A stretch of 64,000 bases of DNA from Streptomyces microflavus. GTDB lineage: Bacteria; Actinomycetota; Actinomycetes; Streptomycetales; Streptomycetaceae. How positions within the stretch are numbered: the stretch's first letter is position 1; each line of letters starts with the position of its first letter. The notes under the pieces were generated by a model that saw only the letters and a list, made by a program, of their open reading frames with translations, was not told where the DNA came from and ran no database searches. A program made the translations under genes and the position numbers. The stretch covers positions 798,359 to 862,358 of the forward strand of contig NZ_BMUG01000002.1 in assembly GCF_014650075.1 (NCBI RefSeq). Reading direction: 5' to 3'. Of this stretch, positions 27,403 to 36,315 are shown in pieces.

Positions 27403-27408
27403 ACTGTA
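27403..27408 (-). promoter_or_regulatory. tRNA-Asp -10 box
   Basis: TACAGT on the minus strand, 40 bp upstream of the mature 5' end, with TCGACC about 18 bp further upstream as a weak -35. Confidence 0.45.
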
Positions 27409-27477
27409 CAGGAGGTGGGAGGCCCAGGTCGACTTCACTCCTGGTGGTGACACCGTCACCGCCCCACCACCCCTGTC

Positions 27478-30400
27478 TCAGGGCGCGAGGGCGTCGATGG
27501 CCTTCACGATCCGCTTGTCGGAGACGGGGAACGCGGTGCCCAGAGCGTGCGCGAAGTAGCTGACCCGCAGCTCCTCGATCATCCAGCGGACGTCGAGCAC
27601 CTCCTGCCCCACCGGCCGCCCCTGCGGGAGCTGTTCGAGCAGCCACGCGTACTCGTCCTGCATCTCGTGGACCTTCGCCATCCGCGTGGTGTCCCGCTGG
27701 ACGGCCGTCGGCATCTGCTGGAGTCGCCGGTCGGCCGCCACGAGGTACCGCATCAGGTCCGGCAGTCGGCGCAGTCCGGTCGCCGTAACGAAACCGGACG
27801 GTACGAGTCTGGCCAGTTGCTCCCGTACGTCGGTGACGTTGGCGACCAGCGTCAGGCTGTTGGTCGACTTCAGCCGACGCTCGCAGGCCTGCCAGGCGGC
27901 CAGGATCTGCTGCACCTGGTCGATCGTGCGGACGGTCAGGTCCACCAGATCGGCGCGCACCTTGTCGTACAGCGTCCGGAACGCCTTCTCGTCCCACGCC
28001 GGGCCGCCGTGCGCGGCGATCAGCCGGTCGGCGGCGGCGGTGGCGCAGTCCTCGAAGAGGGCCTGGACCGAGCCGTGCGGATTACGGGACAGGGCCAGCT
28101 TCTGCTGGTTGGAGAGCCGGTCGGAGGCGAACTTCGCCGGGTTGACCGGGATGTTCAGCATGATCAGCCGCCGGGTCCCGCGCCACATGGCCTGCTGCTG
28201 CTCGGCCTCGGTGTCGAAGAGCCGTACGGCGACGGTCTCGCCCTGGTCCACCAGCGCCGGGTACGCCTTCACCGGCTGCCCGGCCCGGCGGGTCTCGAAG
28301 ACCTTGTTCAGCGTGCCGATCGTCCAGTCCGTGAGGCCCGAGCGCTCGATGGACTCGCCGGAGGGCCCGGCGGTCGCCGCGGCCGCCTTGGAGAGCGCCT
28401 GGCGGGCCTTCGGGCGCAGCTGGAGCTTCAGCGCCTCCAGATCCTTGTCCTCGGCGACTTTGCGGCGCCGCTCGTCGACGATCCGGAACGTGATCTTCAG
28501 GTGGTCCGGGACCCGGGAGAGGTCGAAGTCGTCCGCCGTGACCGGCACCCCGACCATCCGCTGGAGCTCCCGCGCCAGGGTGAACGGCAGCGGCTCCTGC
28601 AGCGGCACCGCCCGGTCCAGGAACTTGTCCGCGTAGTCCGGCGCGGGGACGTAGTGCCGGCGGATCGGCTTCGGCAGCGAGCGGATCAGCTCGGTGACGA
28701 CCTCCTCGCGCAGCCCCGGGATCTGCCAGTCGAAGCCCTCCGAGGTGACCTGGTTGAGCACCTGGAGCGGGATGTGGACGGTCACACCGTCCGCGTCCGC
28801 ACCGGGCTCGAACTGGTACGTCACCTTGAACTTGAGCTTCCCCTGCCGCCAGGAGTCCGGGTAGTCGTCCTTGGTGACGGCCCCGGCCTTCTCGTTGATC
28901 AGCATGGAGCGCTCGAAGTCGAGCGCGTCCGGCTCCTCGCGCTTCTTGTCCTTCCACCACGAGTCGAAGTGCGCCCCGGAGACGATGTGCTCCGGAATCC
29001 GCTGGTCGTAGAAGTCGAAGAGCGTCTCGTCGTCCACGAGGATGTCGCGGCGCCGGGCGCGGTGCTCCAACTCCTCCACCTCGCCGAGGAGTTTGCGGTT
29101 GTCGTGGAAGAACTGGTGGTGGGTGCGCCAGTCGCCCTCGACCAGGGCGTTGCGGATGAACAGGTCCCGCGAGGCCTCCTGGTCGATACGGCCGAAATTG
29201 ACCTTGCGCTGGGCGATGATCGGCACGCCATAGAGCGTGACCCGCTCGTACGCCATCACCGCGGCCTGGTCCTTCTCCCAGTGCGGCTCGCTGTAGGTGT
29301 GCTTCAGCAGGTGCTGGGCCAGCGGCTCGATCCACTCCGGCTCGACCCTGGCGTTGACCCGCGCCCAGAGCCGGGATGTCTCCACCAGCTCCGCCGACAT
29401 CACGAACCGCGGCTGCTTCTTGAAGAGCGCCGACCCGGGGAAGATCGCGAACTTGGCGTTGCGCGCGCCCACGTACTCGTTCTTCTCAGTGTCCTTCAGC
29501 CCGATGTGCGACAGCAGCCCGGACAGCAGCGAGGTGTGCACCGCCTGCTCCGGGATGGACTCCTCGCCCTTGGGCTCCTCGACGGCGATGCCCATCTGCT
29601 TCGCGACCGTACGCAGCTGCGCGTAGATGTCCTGCCATTCGCGGATGCGCAGGAAGTTCAGATACTCCTGCTTGCACATCCGGCGGAACGAGGACGAGCC
29701 ACGCTCCTTCTGCTGCTCGCGGACGTAGCGCCAGAGGTTCAGGTACGCCAGGAAGTCGGACGTCTCGTCCTTGAACCGGGCGTGCTGCTGGTCGGCCTGC
29801 GTCTGCTTCTCCGCGGGCCGCTCGCGCGGGTCCTGGATGGAGAGCGCGGCGGCGATGACCATGACCTCGCGGGCGCAGCCGTTCTTGTCGGCCTCGATGA
29901 CCATCCGGGCCAGCCGCGGGTCGACGGGCAGCTGGGAGAGCTTGCGGCCGAGCGGGGTGAGTCGCTGCCCCTTCTTCCCCTCCCCCGTGGACTTCTCGCC
30001 CTGCTCCAGCGCCCCCAGCTCCTGGAGGAGCTGCACGCCGTCCCGGATGTTGCGGTGGTCCGGCGGGTCGATGAACGGGAACTTCTCGATCTCGCCGAGA
30101 CCGGCGGCGGTCATCTGGAGGATGACGGAGGCCAGGTTGGTCCGCAGGATCTCCGGATCGGTGAACTCCGGCCGGGTGAGGAAGTCGTCCTCCGAGAACA
30201 GCCGGATGCAGATGCCGTCCGACGTACGGCCGCAGCGGCCCTTGCGCTGGTTGGCGCTGGCCTGGGAGATCCGTTCGATGGGCAGCCGCTGGACCTTGGT
30301 GCGGTGGCTGTAGCGGGAGATACGGGCGTTGCCCGGGTCGATCACGTACTTGATGCCGGGGACGGTCAGCGAGGTCTCGGCGACGTTGGTCGCCAGCACG

Positions 30401-31425
30401 ATGCGGCGTCCCGTGTGGCGCTGGAACACGCGGTGCTGCTCGGCGTGCGAGAGGCGCGCGTACAGGGGGAGCACCTCGGTATGTCTGAGGTTCCGCTTGT
30501 TCAGCGCGTCCGCCGTGTCCCGGATCTCGCGCTCGCCGGAGAGGAAGACCAGGACGTCACCGGGGGCCTCGTGGCTCAGCTCGTCGACGGCGTCGCAGAT
30601 CGCGGTGATCTGGTCGCGGTCGGAGTCCTCGCTGTCGTCTTCAAGGAGCGGGCGGTAGCGGACCTCCACCGGATACGTACGCCCGCTGACCTCCACGATC
30701 GGTGCCTCGCCGAAGTGGCGCGCGAACCGCTCCGGGTCGATGGTCGCCGAGGTGATGACGACCTTCAGGTCCGGGCGCTTGGGCAGCAGCCGGGCCAGAT
30801 AGCCGAGCAGGAAGTCGATGTTGAGGGACCGCTCGTGGGCCTCGTCGATGATGATCGTGTCGTACGCCAGCAGCTCGCGGTCCGTCTGGATCTCGGCGAG
30901 CAGGATGCCGTCCGTCATCAGCTTCAGATACGTCGACTCCGGGTTCACCTGGTCGGTGAAGCGGACCTTCCAGCCGACGGTCTCGCCCAGTGGCGTCTTC
31001 AGCTCGTCCGCGACGCGCTCCGCGACCGTGCGCGCGGCGATCCGGCGGGGCTGGGTGTGCCCGATCATGCCCCGGACCCCGCGCCCCAGCTCCATACAGA
31101 TCTTGGGGATCTGCGTGGTCTTCCCGGACCCGGTCTCACCGGCGACGATCACGACCTGGTGGTCGCGTATCGCCTCCAGGATCTCGTCCTTCTTCTGGCT
31201 GACCGGCAGCTCTTCCGGGTACGACAGGGCCGGCAGCCGGGCCGCGCGCACCGCGAGCCGTTCGGCCGCCTTGCCCGCCTCGGCCGCGATCTCGTCCAGC
31301 ACGGACTGGCGGGCCTCGGGCTTGCGGATGCGGCGCGCTCCTTCGAGGCGCCGGCCGAGCCGGTTCGCGTCACGGAGCGAGAGCTGTCCGAGCTGGGACT
31401 GGAGATCGGCAAAGGAAGTAGACAT
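27478..31425 (-). CDS. hrpA: HrpA-type DEAH-box ATP-dependent RNA helicase
   Basis: 1315 aa, full length for bacterial HrpA. Motif I 'GETGSGKTTQIPKICMELG' (about 95-113), Ia 'TQPRRIAARTVAERVA', II 'DEAHERSLNIDFLLGYL' (about 190), III 'TSATIDPERFARHFG', IV-VI including 'TNVAETSLTVPG' and 'QRKGRCGRTSDG' (about 400). An OB-fold-like section and the long DUF3418-type C-terminus ('AALSKAAAATAG' region onward) follow. HrpA unwinds RNA and resolves stalled ribosomes on mRNA. The stop lies between tRNA-Asp and the secreted-protein gene; the promoter should lie near 31430-31500. Confidence 0.96.
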   Translation of the reverse strand: MSTSFADLQSQLGQLSLRDANRLGRRLEGARRIRKPEARQSVLDEIAAEAGKAAERLAVRAARLPALSYPEELPVSQKKDEILEAIRDHQVVIVAGETGSGKTTQIPKICMELGRGVRGMIGHTQPRRIAARTVAERVADELKTPLGETVGWKVRFTDQVNPESTYLKLMTDGILLAEIQTDRELLAYDTIIIDEAHERSLNIDFLLGYLARLLPKRPDLKVVITSATIDPERFARHFGEAPIVEVSGRTYPVEVRYRPLLEDDSEDSDRDQITAICDAVDELSHEAPGDVLVFLSGEREIRDTADALNKRNLRHTEVLPLYARLSHAEQHRVFQRHTGRRIVLATNVAETSLTVPGIKYVIDPGNARISRYSHRTKVQRLPIERISQASANQRKGRCGRTSDGICIRLFSEDDFLTRPEFTDPEILRTNLASVILQMTAAGLGEIEKFPFIDPPDHRNIRDGVQLLQELGALEQGEKSTGEGKKGQRLTPLGRKLSQLPVDPRLARMVIEADKNGCAREVMVIAAALSIQDPRERPAEKQTQADQQHARFKDETSDFLAYLNLWRYVREQQKERGSSSFRRMCKQEYLNFLRIREWQDIYAQLRTVAKQMGIAVEEPKGEESIPEQAVHTSLLSGLLSHIGLKDTEKNEYVGARNAKFAIFPGSALFKKQPRFVMSAELVETSRLWARVNARVEPEWIEPLAQHLLKHTYSEPHWEKDQAAVMAYERVTLYGVPIIAQRKVNFGRIDQEASRDLFIRNALVEGDWRTHHQFFHDNRKLLGEVEELEHRARRRDILVDDETLFDFYDQRIPEHIVSGAHFDSWWKDKKREEPDALDFERSMLINEKAGAVTKDDYPDSWRQGKLKFKVTYQFEPGADADGVTVHIPLQVLNQVTSEGFDWQIPGLREEVVTELIRSLPKPIRRHYVPAPDYADKFLDRAVPLQEPLPFTLARELQRMVGVPVTADDFDLSRVPDHLKITFRIVDERRRKVAEDKDLEALKLQLRPKARQALSKAAAATAGPSGESIERSGLTDWTIGTLNKVFETRRAGQPVKAYPALVDQGETVAVRLFDTEAEQQQAMWRGTRRLIMLNIPVNPAKFASDRLSNQQKLALSRNPHGSVQALFEDCATAAADRLIAAHGGPAWDEKAFRTLYDKVRADLVDLTVRTIDQVQQILAAWQACERRLKSTNSLTLVANVTDVREQLARLVPSGFVTATGLRRLPDLMRYLVAADRRLQQMPTAVQRDTTRMAKVHEMQDEYAWLLEQLPQGRPVGQEVLDVRWMIEELRVSYFAHALGTAFPVSDKRIVKAIDALAP

Positions 31426-31608
31426 ACGGATCCCAGGATCTCACCCGGGCCCGAGGAGTGGCGACCTCATTTCGCGCGGACTGCGTCACGCGGAGGGGGA
31501 GCGGGCCGGCGGGCGACCGGTGACCGATGCGGCGGGCGCGGTCACGGCACGTACCATTTCGGGCAGTCGACCGCTCAGCCCGGTTCCAGCGCGAGAAAGG
31601 CCTGCCCC

Positions 31609-32019
31609 GTGTCCCGTACGCAGTGGTGCTGCCTGACGGCGCTGCTCGCGATCGTGATGGGGCTGCTGTGCGGGCCGATGGGCGCGGCTTCTTCTTATGC
31701 CGACGCGTCACCCCCTGAGGCTGCCGCGGTCACCGTCAGGGAAGCGGTGACGGTCGCGGCGGCCGCCCCGGCCCCCGTCATGGAGGCCCTCGACGCCGGC
31801 ACCCCGGTCCCTGGATGCGGCAAGCCCGGCGACCACGACAGCGAGCCCGGTGTCCCGACCCGGGCCCGTGGAGCGTACGACCAGGCCCCCGGCCTCGCCC
31901 CGTGGGGGCTGCCCGCCGCGACGGGCGCCCTGCCGGCCGTGCCGCCGCCAGGGATACGGGTCCGGGCCCCCGTTCCCGCCACACCGACCCCCGTAGAGCT
32001 CTCCGTGCTGAGGGTCTAG
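31609..32019 (+). CDS. Small secreted or membrane-anchored Ala/Pro-rich protein
   Basis: 136 aa. The N-terminal hydrophobic stretch 'CCLTALLAIVMGLLCGPMGA' predicts a signal peptide; the rest is Ala/Val/Pro-rich with no domain. GTG start with AGAAAGG 8 bp upstream. The long open frame extending left over the helicase gene on the opposite strand is a shadow and is excluded. It precedes the DsbA-like gene by 62 bp and may share its transcript. Function unknown. Confidence 0.6.
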   Translation: MSRTQWCCLTALLAIVMGLLCGPMGAASSYADASPPEAAAVTVREAVTVAAAAPAPVMEALDAGTPVPGCGKPGDHDSEPGVPTRARGAYDQAPGLAPWGLPAATGALPAVPPPGIRVRAPVPATPTPVELSVLRV

Positions 32020-32081
32020 GCCGGCACCCGCCCGACCTGCACCCTCACCTCTCCTTCCGCACCACCAGCACGGAGTGCCGC

Positions 32082-32945
32082 ATGCCCCTGCCCAAGAAGA
32101 CCTCGCCCAAGAAGACCTCGCCCAAGAAGACCTCGCCCAAGAAGTCCCCGTCCGGGAGTACGAAGCCCTCCTCCCGTAAGCCCCTCGTCTACGGCGCCGT
32201 GATCGTCGCCGCCGCCGCTCTCCTCGGCTTCGCCTCCTACAAGGCGACCTCCCCCGGCGACTCCTCCGCCACCACCTCCACCGCCCCGGCCGCCGAGGTC
32301 TCCGCCGATCCGCAGGCAGGCGTCTACCCCGAGCTCACGAAGCTGGCCCGCCGCGACGCGGGCGACAAGCTGGCGGTCGGCCGCGCCGACGCCCCCGTCG
32401 TCCTGATCGAGTACGCCGACTTCAAGTGCGGCTACTGCGGGAAGTTCGCCCGGGACACCGAGCCCGAGCTGATCAAGGAGTACGTGGAGGACGGGACCCT
32501 GCGCATCGAGTGGCGCAACTTCCCGATCTTCGGCGAGGAGTCCGAGAACGCCGCCCGCGCGTCCTGGGCCGCCGGGCAGCAGGACCGCTTCTGGGAGTTC
32601 CACGCGGCCGCCTACGCCGAAGGGGCGAAGGAGAAGGGGTTCGGCAAGGACCGGATCAAGGCCCTCGCGCAGCAGGCCGGGGTCAAGGACCTGGCCCGGT
32701 TCATGAAGGACCTGGACGGCCCCGACGCCCGCGCCGCCGTCGCGAAGGACCAGGAGCAGGGGTACGGGATCGGCGCCACGTCCACCCCGTCGTTCCTGAT
32801 CAACGGCCGCCCGATCGCGGGGGCGCAGCCGAAGGAGACGTTCACGCAGGCCATCGAGACGGCGGCGGCGCAGGCGAAGACCACCGGCAAGGCGGGCAGC
32901 GACGCGTCCGAAGGCGCCGGGAACTCCGAGGACTCCGCGAAGTGA
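32082..32945 (+). CDS. Membrane-anchored DsbA/thioredoxin-like oxidoreductase
   Basis: 287 aa. The Lys-rich N-terminus holds three KKTSP repeats, followed by one membrane segment 'LVYGAVIVAAAALLGFA' (about 36-52), so the catalytic part is outside. The DSBA-type domain has the active-site 'DFKCGYCGKFARDTE' (CxxC near 113-116) and the cis-Pro loop 'GATSTPSFLINGRPI'. The neighbour CcdA-like gene overlaps the stop (GTGA). Together they should move electrons across the membrane to exported thiol proteins. Confidence 0.9.
   Translation: MPLPKKTSPKKTSPKKTSPKKSPSGSTKPSSRKPLVYGAVIVAAAALLGFASYKATSPGDSSATTSTAPAAEVSADPQAGVYPELTKLARRDAGDKLAVGRADAPVVLIEYADFKCGYCGKFARDTEPELIKEYVEDGTLRIEWRNFPIFGEESENAARASWAAGQQDRFWEFHAAAYAEGAKEKGFGKDRIKALAQQAGVKDLARFMKDLDGPDARAAVAKDQEQGYGIGATSTPSFLINGRPIAGAQPKETFTQAIETAAAQAKTTGKAGSDASEGAGNSEDSAK
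32091..32147 (+). repeat. 15-bp coding tandem repeat (CCCAAGAAGACCTCG) at the DsbA-like N-terminus
   Basis: Three perfect 15-bp units plus a partial fourth encode (P)KKTSP repeats in the cytoplasmic tail. Copy number is likely to vary between strains because units are identical at the DNA level. Confidence 0.93.
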
Positions 32946-33808
32946 CGCCGGACATCGGCTACTTCGCGGCCTTCCTCGGCGGACTGCTCGCCCTGGTCAG
33001 CCCGTGCAGCGCGCTGCTGCTCCCGGCCTTCTTCGCGTACTCCATCGACTCCACCTCGCGCCTGCTGGCCCGGACCGGCATCTTCTACGCCGGGCTCGCC
33101 ACCACCCTCGTCCCGCTCGGCGCCGCCGGTTCGTACGCGGGCAGGCTCTTCTACGGCCACCGCGACGCCCTGGTGACGGGCGCGGGCTGGCTGATCATCG
33201 TGCTCGGTGTCGCCCAGATCGTCGGCCTCGGCTTCGCCTCGCGGCGCATCGCCGCCCTCAGCGGCCGGATCCGACCCACGACCGCGTTCTCCGTCTACGC
33301 CCTGGGCGCGGTCTACGGCCTAGCGGGCTTCTGCGCGGGCCCGATCCTCGGCAGCGTCCTGACCGTGGCGGCGGTCAGCGGCAGCCCGGTTTACGGGGGG
33401 CTGCTGCTGGCGGTCTACGCCCTCGGGATGGCCGTACCGCTCTTCGTGCTGGCCCTGCTCTGGGAGCGGTTCGACCTCGGCCGCCGCACCTGGCTGCGGG
33501 GCAGGACCGTCCGGCTCGGCCGGTTCGAGCTGCACACCACGTCACTGCTCTCGGGCCTGTTCTTCGTCGGGCTCGGCGCGCTCTTCCTCGTCTACGACGG
33601 GACGACCGCGCTGCCGGGACTGCTGGGGGTCGACGCCTCGTTCGCGGTCGAGCAGTGGGCGCAGAAGCTGGGCGAACGGGTGCCGGACGCGGTGCTGCTG
33701 GGGGCTGTGGTGCTGGTGGTGCCGCTGGCTCTCGGCGTACGGGCCTGGCGGCGACGCGCGGGCCGGCCGCGGGAAGAGGCGGCGGAGAGGGAGAGCGAGA
33801 AGGTGTGA
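32942..33808 (+). CDS. CcdA/DsbD-type thiol electron-transfer membrane protein
   Basis: 288 aa with about six to seven membrane spans. Conserved cysteines in 'GLLALVSPCSALLLPAFFAY' (about 14-33) and 'YGLAGFCAGPILGSVL' (about 125-140) are the pair that shuttles electrons from cytoplasmic thioredoxin to outside partners. The GTG overlaps the DsbA-like stop as GTGA, so the pair is translationally coupled. The C-terminus is a charged tail. The terminator is shared with the tRNA-Phe gene on the other strand. Confidence 0.9.
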   Translation: MTPDIGYFAAFLGGLLALVSPCSALLLPAFFAYSIDSTSRLLARTGIFYAGLATTLVPLGAAGSYAGRLFYGHRDALVTGAGWLIIVLGVAQIVGLGFASRRIAALSGRIRPTTAFSVYALGAVYGLAGFCAGPILGSVLTVAAVSGSPVYGGLLLAVYALGMAVPLFVLALLWERFDLGRRTWLRGRTVRLGRFELHTTSLLSGLFFVGLGALFLVYDGTTALPGLLGVDASFAVEQWAQKLGERVPDAVLLGAVVLVVPLALGVRAWRRRAGRPREEAAERESEKV

Positions 33809-33814
33809 GAACGG

Positions 33815-33845
33815 CGAAGGCCCCGTCCAGAGGACGGGGCCTTCG
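33815..33845. terminator. Bidirectional terminator between ccdA-like gene and tRNA-Phe
   Basis: Perfect 14-bp stem CGAAGGCCCCGTCC with AGA loop, 6 bp after the plus-strand stop and 6 bp before the tRNA 3' end. Confidence 0.88.
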
Positions 33846-33850
33846 AGAGG

Positions 33851-33924
33851 TGGCTGGGGCCGGGATCGAACCGGCGACCTATCGCTTTTCAGGCGATCGC
33901 TCGTACCAACTGAGCTACCCAGCC
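33851..33924 (-). tRNA. tRNA-Phe (GAA)
   Basis: Minus strand: acceptor GGCTGGG/CCCAGCC, anticodon loop CTGAAAA, T-loop TTCGATC, discriminator A; CCA not encoded. Third gene of the Glu-Asp-Phe transcript. Confidence 0.97.
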
Positions 33925-33945
33925 ACGCAGCCGCTGGGGCTGCAG

Positions 33946-34020
33946 CGGTCCTGACGGGATTTGAACCCGCGGCCTCCACCTTGACAGGGTGGCGAGCACT
34001 CCAAACTGCTCCACAGGACC
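33946..34020 (-). tRNA. tRNA-Asp (GTC), second copy
   Basis: Identical in sequence to tRNA-Asp at 27289-27363. Middle gene of the Glu-Asp-Phe cluster, 21 bp from tRNA-Phe. Confidence 0.97.
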
Positions 34021-34058
34021 AAGCAATGTGCGAAACAAGTCTCGCACACGGTGAAACG

Positions 34059-34131
34059 TGCCCCCAACGGGATTCGAACCCGTGCTACCGCCTTGAAAGG
34101 GCGGCGTCCTGGGCCACTAGACGATGAGGGC
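34059..34131 (-). tRNA. tRNA-Glu (TTC)
   Basis: Minus strand: acceptor GCCCTCA/TGGGGGC with one G-U pair, anticodon loop CTTTCAA, T-loop TTCGAAT, discriminator A. First gene of the cluster. Confidence 0.96.
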
Positions 34132-34175
34132 TATTGGCCCGCCTGTTCGCTTTGCAGCGCGTCGGGGACGTGAGA

Positions 34176-34205
34176 AGCATATGGGATGGGTGGAGCTATC
34201 GCCAA
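34176..34205 (-). promoter_or_regulatory. Promoter of the tRNA Glu-Asp-Phe cluster
   Basis: TTGGCG (34205-34200) and TATGCT (34181-34176) with 18-bp spacing on the minus strand, start expected near 34169, 38 bp before tRNA-Glu. It overlaps the 3' flank of the metallophosphoesterase gene. Confidence 0.6.
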
Positions 34206-34211
34206 AACGGT

Positions 34212-35807
34212 TTACGGCGAGGGCGTCGGGCGCGCCGTAGAGCGTGTCGGGGAGGGTGTGGGGGCCGGGGACGAGGGGGCGTCCTTCTTCAGGTTCTCCT
34301 CCGGGAGATGGCGGCTGACCTCGGCGGTCGTCAGCCCGAGGCCGCCGAGCGTGATCTCGTCCCAGGCCTGGAGGCGGCGGGTCGAGCGGTCCAGGTAGAG
34401 CACCGAGGCGCGCACCTTCTCGGGCTTGTCGTTCTGCACCGCGCGCAGTCCGCCGCCGCCCGTGGAGCCCTCCACCTTCAGCCGCGTACCGCCCTTCAGC
34501 TGTTCGTTGATCCGGTTGTGGAGGTGGCCCGCGAGGACCAGCGGGACCGTGCCGTCGGTCTGCCGGGCGGTGTTCGGGTCATGGGCGACCGCGATGTCGA
34601 CCGGGGTGCCCGCCTGCTCCTGGTCGCGGAGGGAGGTCGCCAGGCGCATCCCCTCCAGCTCGGCTGCCGCCTTGCCGCCGACCGGCTTGGAGCGGTCCGG
34701 GGTGAACTGGGCGTCGCCGGTGCCGGCGATCCGCAGCCCGGCCACGTTCACGGTCCGGCCGTCGTCCAGGACGGTGACGTTCCGGAGCTTCTCCAGATAG
34801 GCCTGCGTGACCATCGAGTCGTGGTTGCCGCGCACCCAGACGTACGGCGCCCCGAGGTCGCGGATCGGGTCGAGGAAGCCGTTCTCGGCGGCGGAGCCGT
34901 GGTCCATCGTGTCGCCGGAGTCGATGATCACGTCGATCTCGTACTGCTCGACGAGCGAGGCGATGATGTGCCAGGCCGCCGGGTTCAGGTGGATGTCGGA
35001 GACGTGGAGGGCGCGGATGGTCCCGGGGTCCGGCTGGTAGACGGGGAGCGTGGAGGTGGCGTCGTACAGCCGGGTGACGTTGGTGACCAGGCGGGCCAGC
35101 TCCTGCTGGTAGATGTCGAACTCGGTGACGATCGAGCGGGCGTCGCCGACGAGGGACGGGGCGCTGGAGAGCAGCCCGGAGAACTTGGGCTCCAGGACGG
35201 ACTTCGGGTTCCAGGTGGCGTACGCGCTGACGCCCGAGGCGGCCAGCAGGGTCAGGGCGAGCCCGCCGGCGGCCAGGGCGCGGCGCGGGCGGCGGTAGAC
35301 GACGAGACCGAGCGCGGTCGCCCCGGAGATCACGGCGACGCAGGAGCGCACGGCCAGCTCCCGGGTGCCGGCGGCGACGTCCCGGGTGACCTCGTCCTGG
35401 AGGCCGGAGAACCGTTCCGGCTGGTCCACCAGGGCCTGGGAGCGCACCGGGTCGAGGCGGTCCACGTCCACGTCGAGGCGGAGCGGGGCGATGTGCGAGT
35501 CCAGCTCCAGTGCGCCGAGCGGGGACACGTTGATCTTGCTGCCGCCGGTGAGGGACGGGCGCAGGGTCATGTTGGTGTCCATGGGGCCGACCGGCGTACG
35601 GATGGACCCCACGGCGAGCAGCCCGAGCCAGGCCCCGATCACGACGACGGCGAGCATGGAGAGGGCCCGGACGTACGGCTTCGGGGCGGAGCCCGTCAGG
35701 TCGCCGGGGGTACGGGCGGTGGTGCGGGCGGCGGACTTCGGGCGGGTGAACCGGGTGAGGCGGTGCCGGACGCGGTCGGCTGCGGCACGGAACGGGACGC
35801 GGACCAT
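34212..35807 (-). CDS. Membrane metallophosphoesterase
   Basis: 531 aa from ATG 35807 (an ATG 33 bp upstream is in frame; neither has a clear SD). One span near the N-terminus ('MLAVVVIGAWLGLLAVG') is followed by about 80 extracellular residues. Two further spans ('AVISGATALGLVVY', 'LALTLLAASGVSAY') then place the catalytic domain, probably outside. Calcineurin-like motifs: 'ALHVSDIHLN', 'IIDSGDTMDHG', 'VWVRGNHDS', 'VAHDP' and 'LVLAGHLHN', a complete dimetal set. The C-terminus is Pro/Ser/Thr-rich. Substrate unknown. Confidence 0.88.
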   Translation of the reverse strand: MVRVPFRAAADRVRHRLTRFTRPKSAARTTARTPGDLTGSAPKPYVRALSMLAVVVIGAWLGLLAVGSIRTPVGPMDTNMTLRPSLTGGSKINVSPLGALELDSHIAPLRLDVDVDRLDPVRSQALVDQPERFSGLQDEVTRDVAAGTRELAVRSCVAVISGATALGLVVYRRPRRALAAGGLALTLLAASGVSAYATWNPKSVLEPKFSGLLSSAPSLVGDARSIVTEFDIYQQELARLVTNVTRLYDATSTLPVYQPDPGTIRALHVSDIHLNPAAWHIIASLVEQYEIDVIIDSGDTMDHGSAAENGFLDPIRDLGAPYVWVRGNHDSMVTQAYLEKLRNVTVLDDGRTVNVAGLRIAGTGDAQFTPDRSKPVGGKAAAELEGMRLATSLRDQEQAGTPVDIAVAHDPNTARQTDGTVPLVLAGHLHNRINEQLKGGTRLKVEGSTGGGGLRAVQNDKPEKVRASVLYLDRSTRRLQAWDEITLGGLGLTTAEVSRHLPEENLKKDAPSSPAPTPSPTRSTARPTPSP

Positions 35808-35951
35808 TGGGCCCGTATGCCCCGGTACGGCCCCGCCCATGCGGGGCGGCGGCCGCGGAGTGGATCAGGCATCGGCCGGGCGGTGGATCAGGTCCGGGCC
35901 GCGCAGGGGATCAGGAGCGGCCGCCACCTGCCCGCCGCGGGCCCCCGTACG

Positions 35952-35957
35952 TGACAA
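35952..35957 (+). promoter_or_regulatory. -10 box (GACAAT) of an apparently leaderless gene
   Basis: GACAAT ends 7 bp before the GTG at 35965, so the mRNA start would coincide with the start codon; no Shine-Dalgarno is present there. Confidence 0.4.
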
Positions 35958-35964
35958 TGGCGGG

Positions 35965-36315
35965 GTGCTGGAGATGACGCGGGAGCAGTTCGAGGAGCTG
36001 GTGAGCCAGGCTCTGGACCGGATTCCGCCGGAGCTGATGCGGCTGATGGACAACGTGGCGGTCTTCGTCGAGGACGAACCGGAGCCCGGCGACCCCGACC
36101 TGCTCGGGCTCTACGAGGGCACCCCGCTCACCGACCGCGGTGAGTGGTACGCCGGGGTGCTGCCGGACCGGATCACCATCTACCGGGGCCCGACCCTGCG
36201 GATGTGCGAGACCCACGAGGACGTCGTGGCCGAGACCGAGATCACCGTGGTCCACGAGATCGCCCACCACTTCGGCATCGATGACGAGCGGCTGCACGCC
36301 CTGGGTTACGGGTGA
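35965..36315 (+). CDS. Minimal zincin-like metallopeptidase (PF06262-type)
   Basis: 116 aa. The family pattern is complete: 'MTREQFEELVSQALDRIPPE' at the start, 'GLYEGTPLTDR' in the middle, and a C-terminal zinc motif 'VVHEIAHHFGIDDERL' (HExxH plus downstream Asp). These very small putative peptidases are widespread in actinobacteria and of unknown substrate. The start is GTG 35965 (or ATG 35974). The stop overlaps the first crcB gene as GTGA, so it is translationally coupled to the fluoride exporters. Confidence 0.88.
   Translation: MLEMTREQFEELVSQALDRIPPELMRLMDNVAVFVEDEPEPGDPDLLGLYEGTPLTDRGEWYAGVLPDRITIYRGPTLRMCETHEDVVAETEITVVHEIAHHFGIDDERLHALGYG

Noticed and set aside
27547..31608. Long plus-strand open frame opposite the helicase gene
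   Set aside because: Shadow of hrpA; only the part after GTG 31609 has an SD and a signal peptide.
33851..34131. tRNA cluster as integration site of a mobile element
   Set aside because: No integrase, excisionase or att duplication next to any tRNA in the window.
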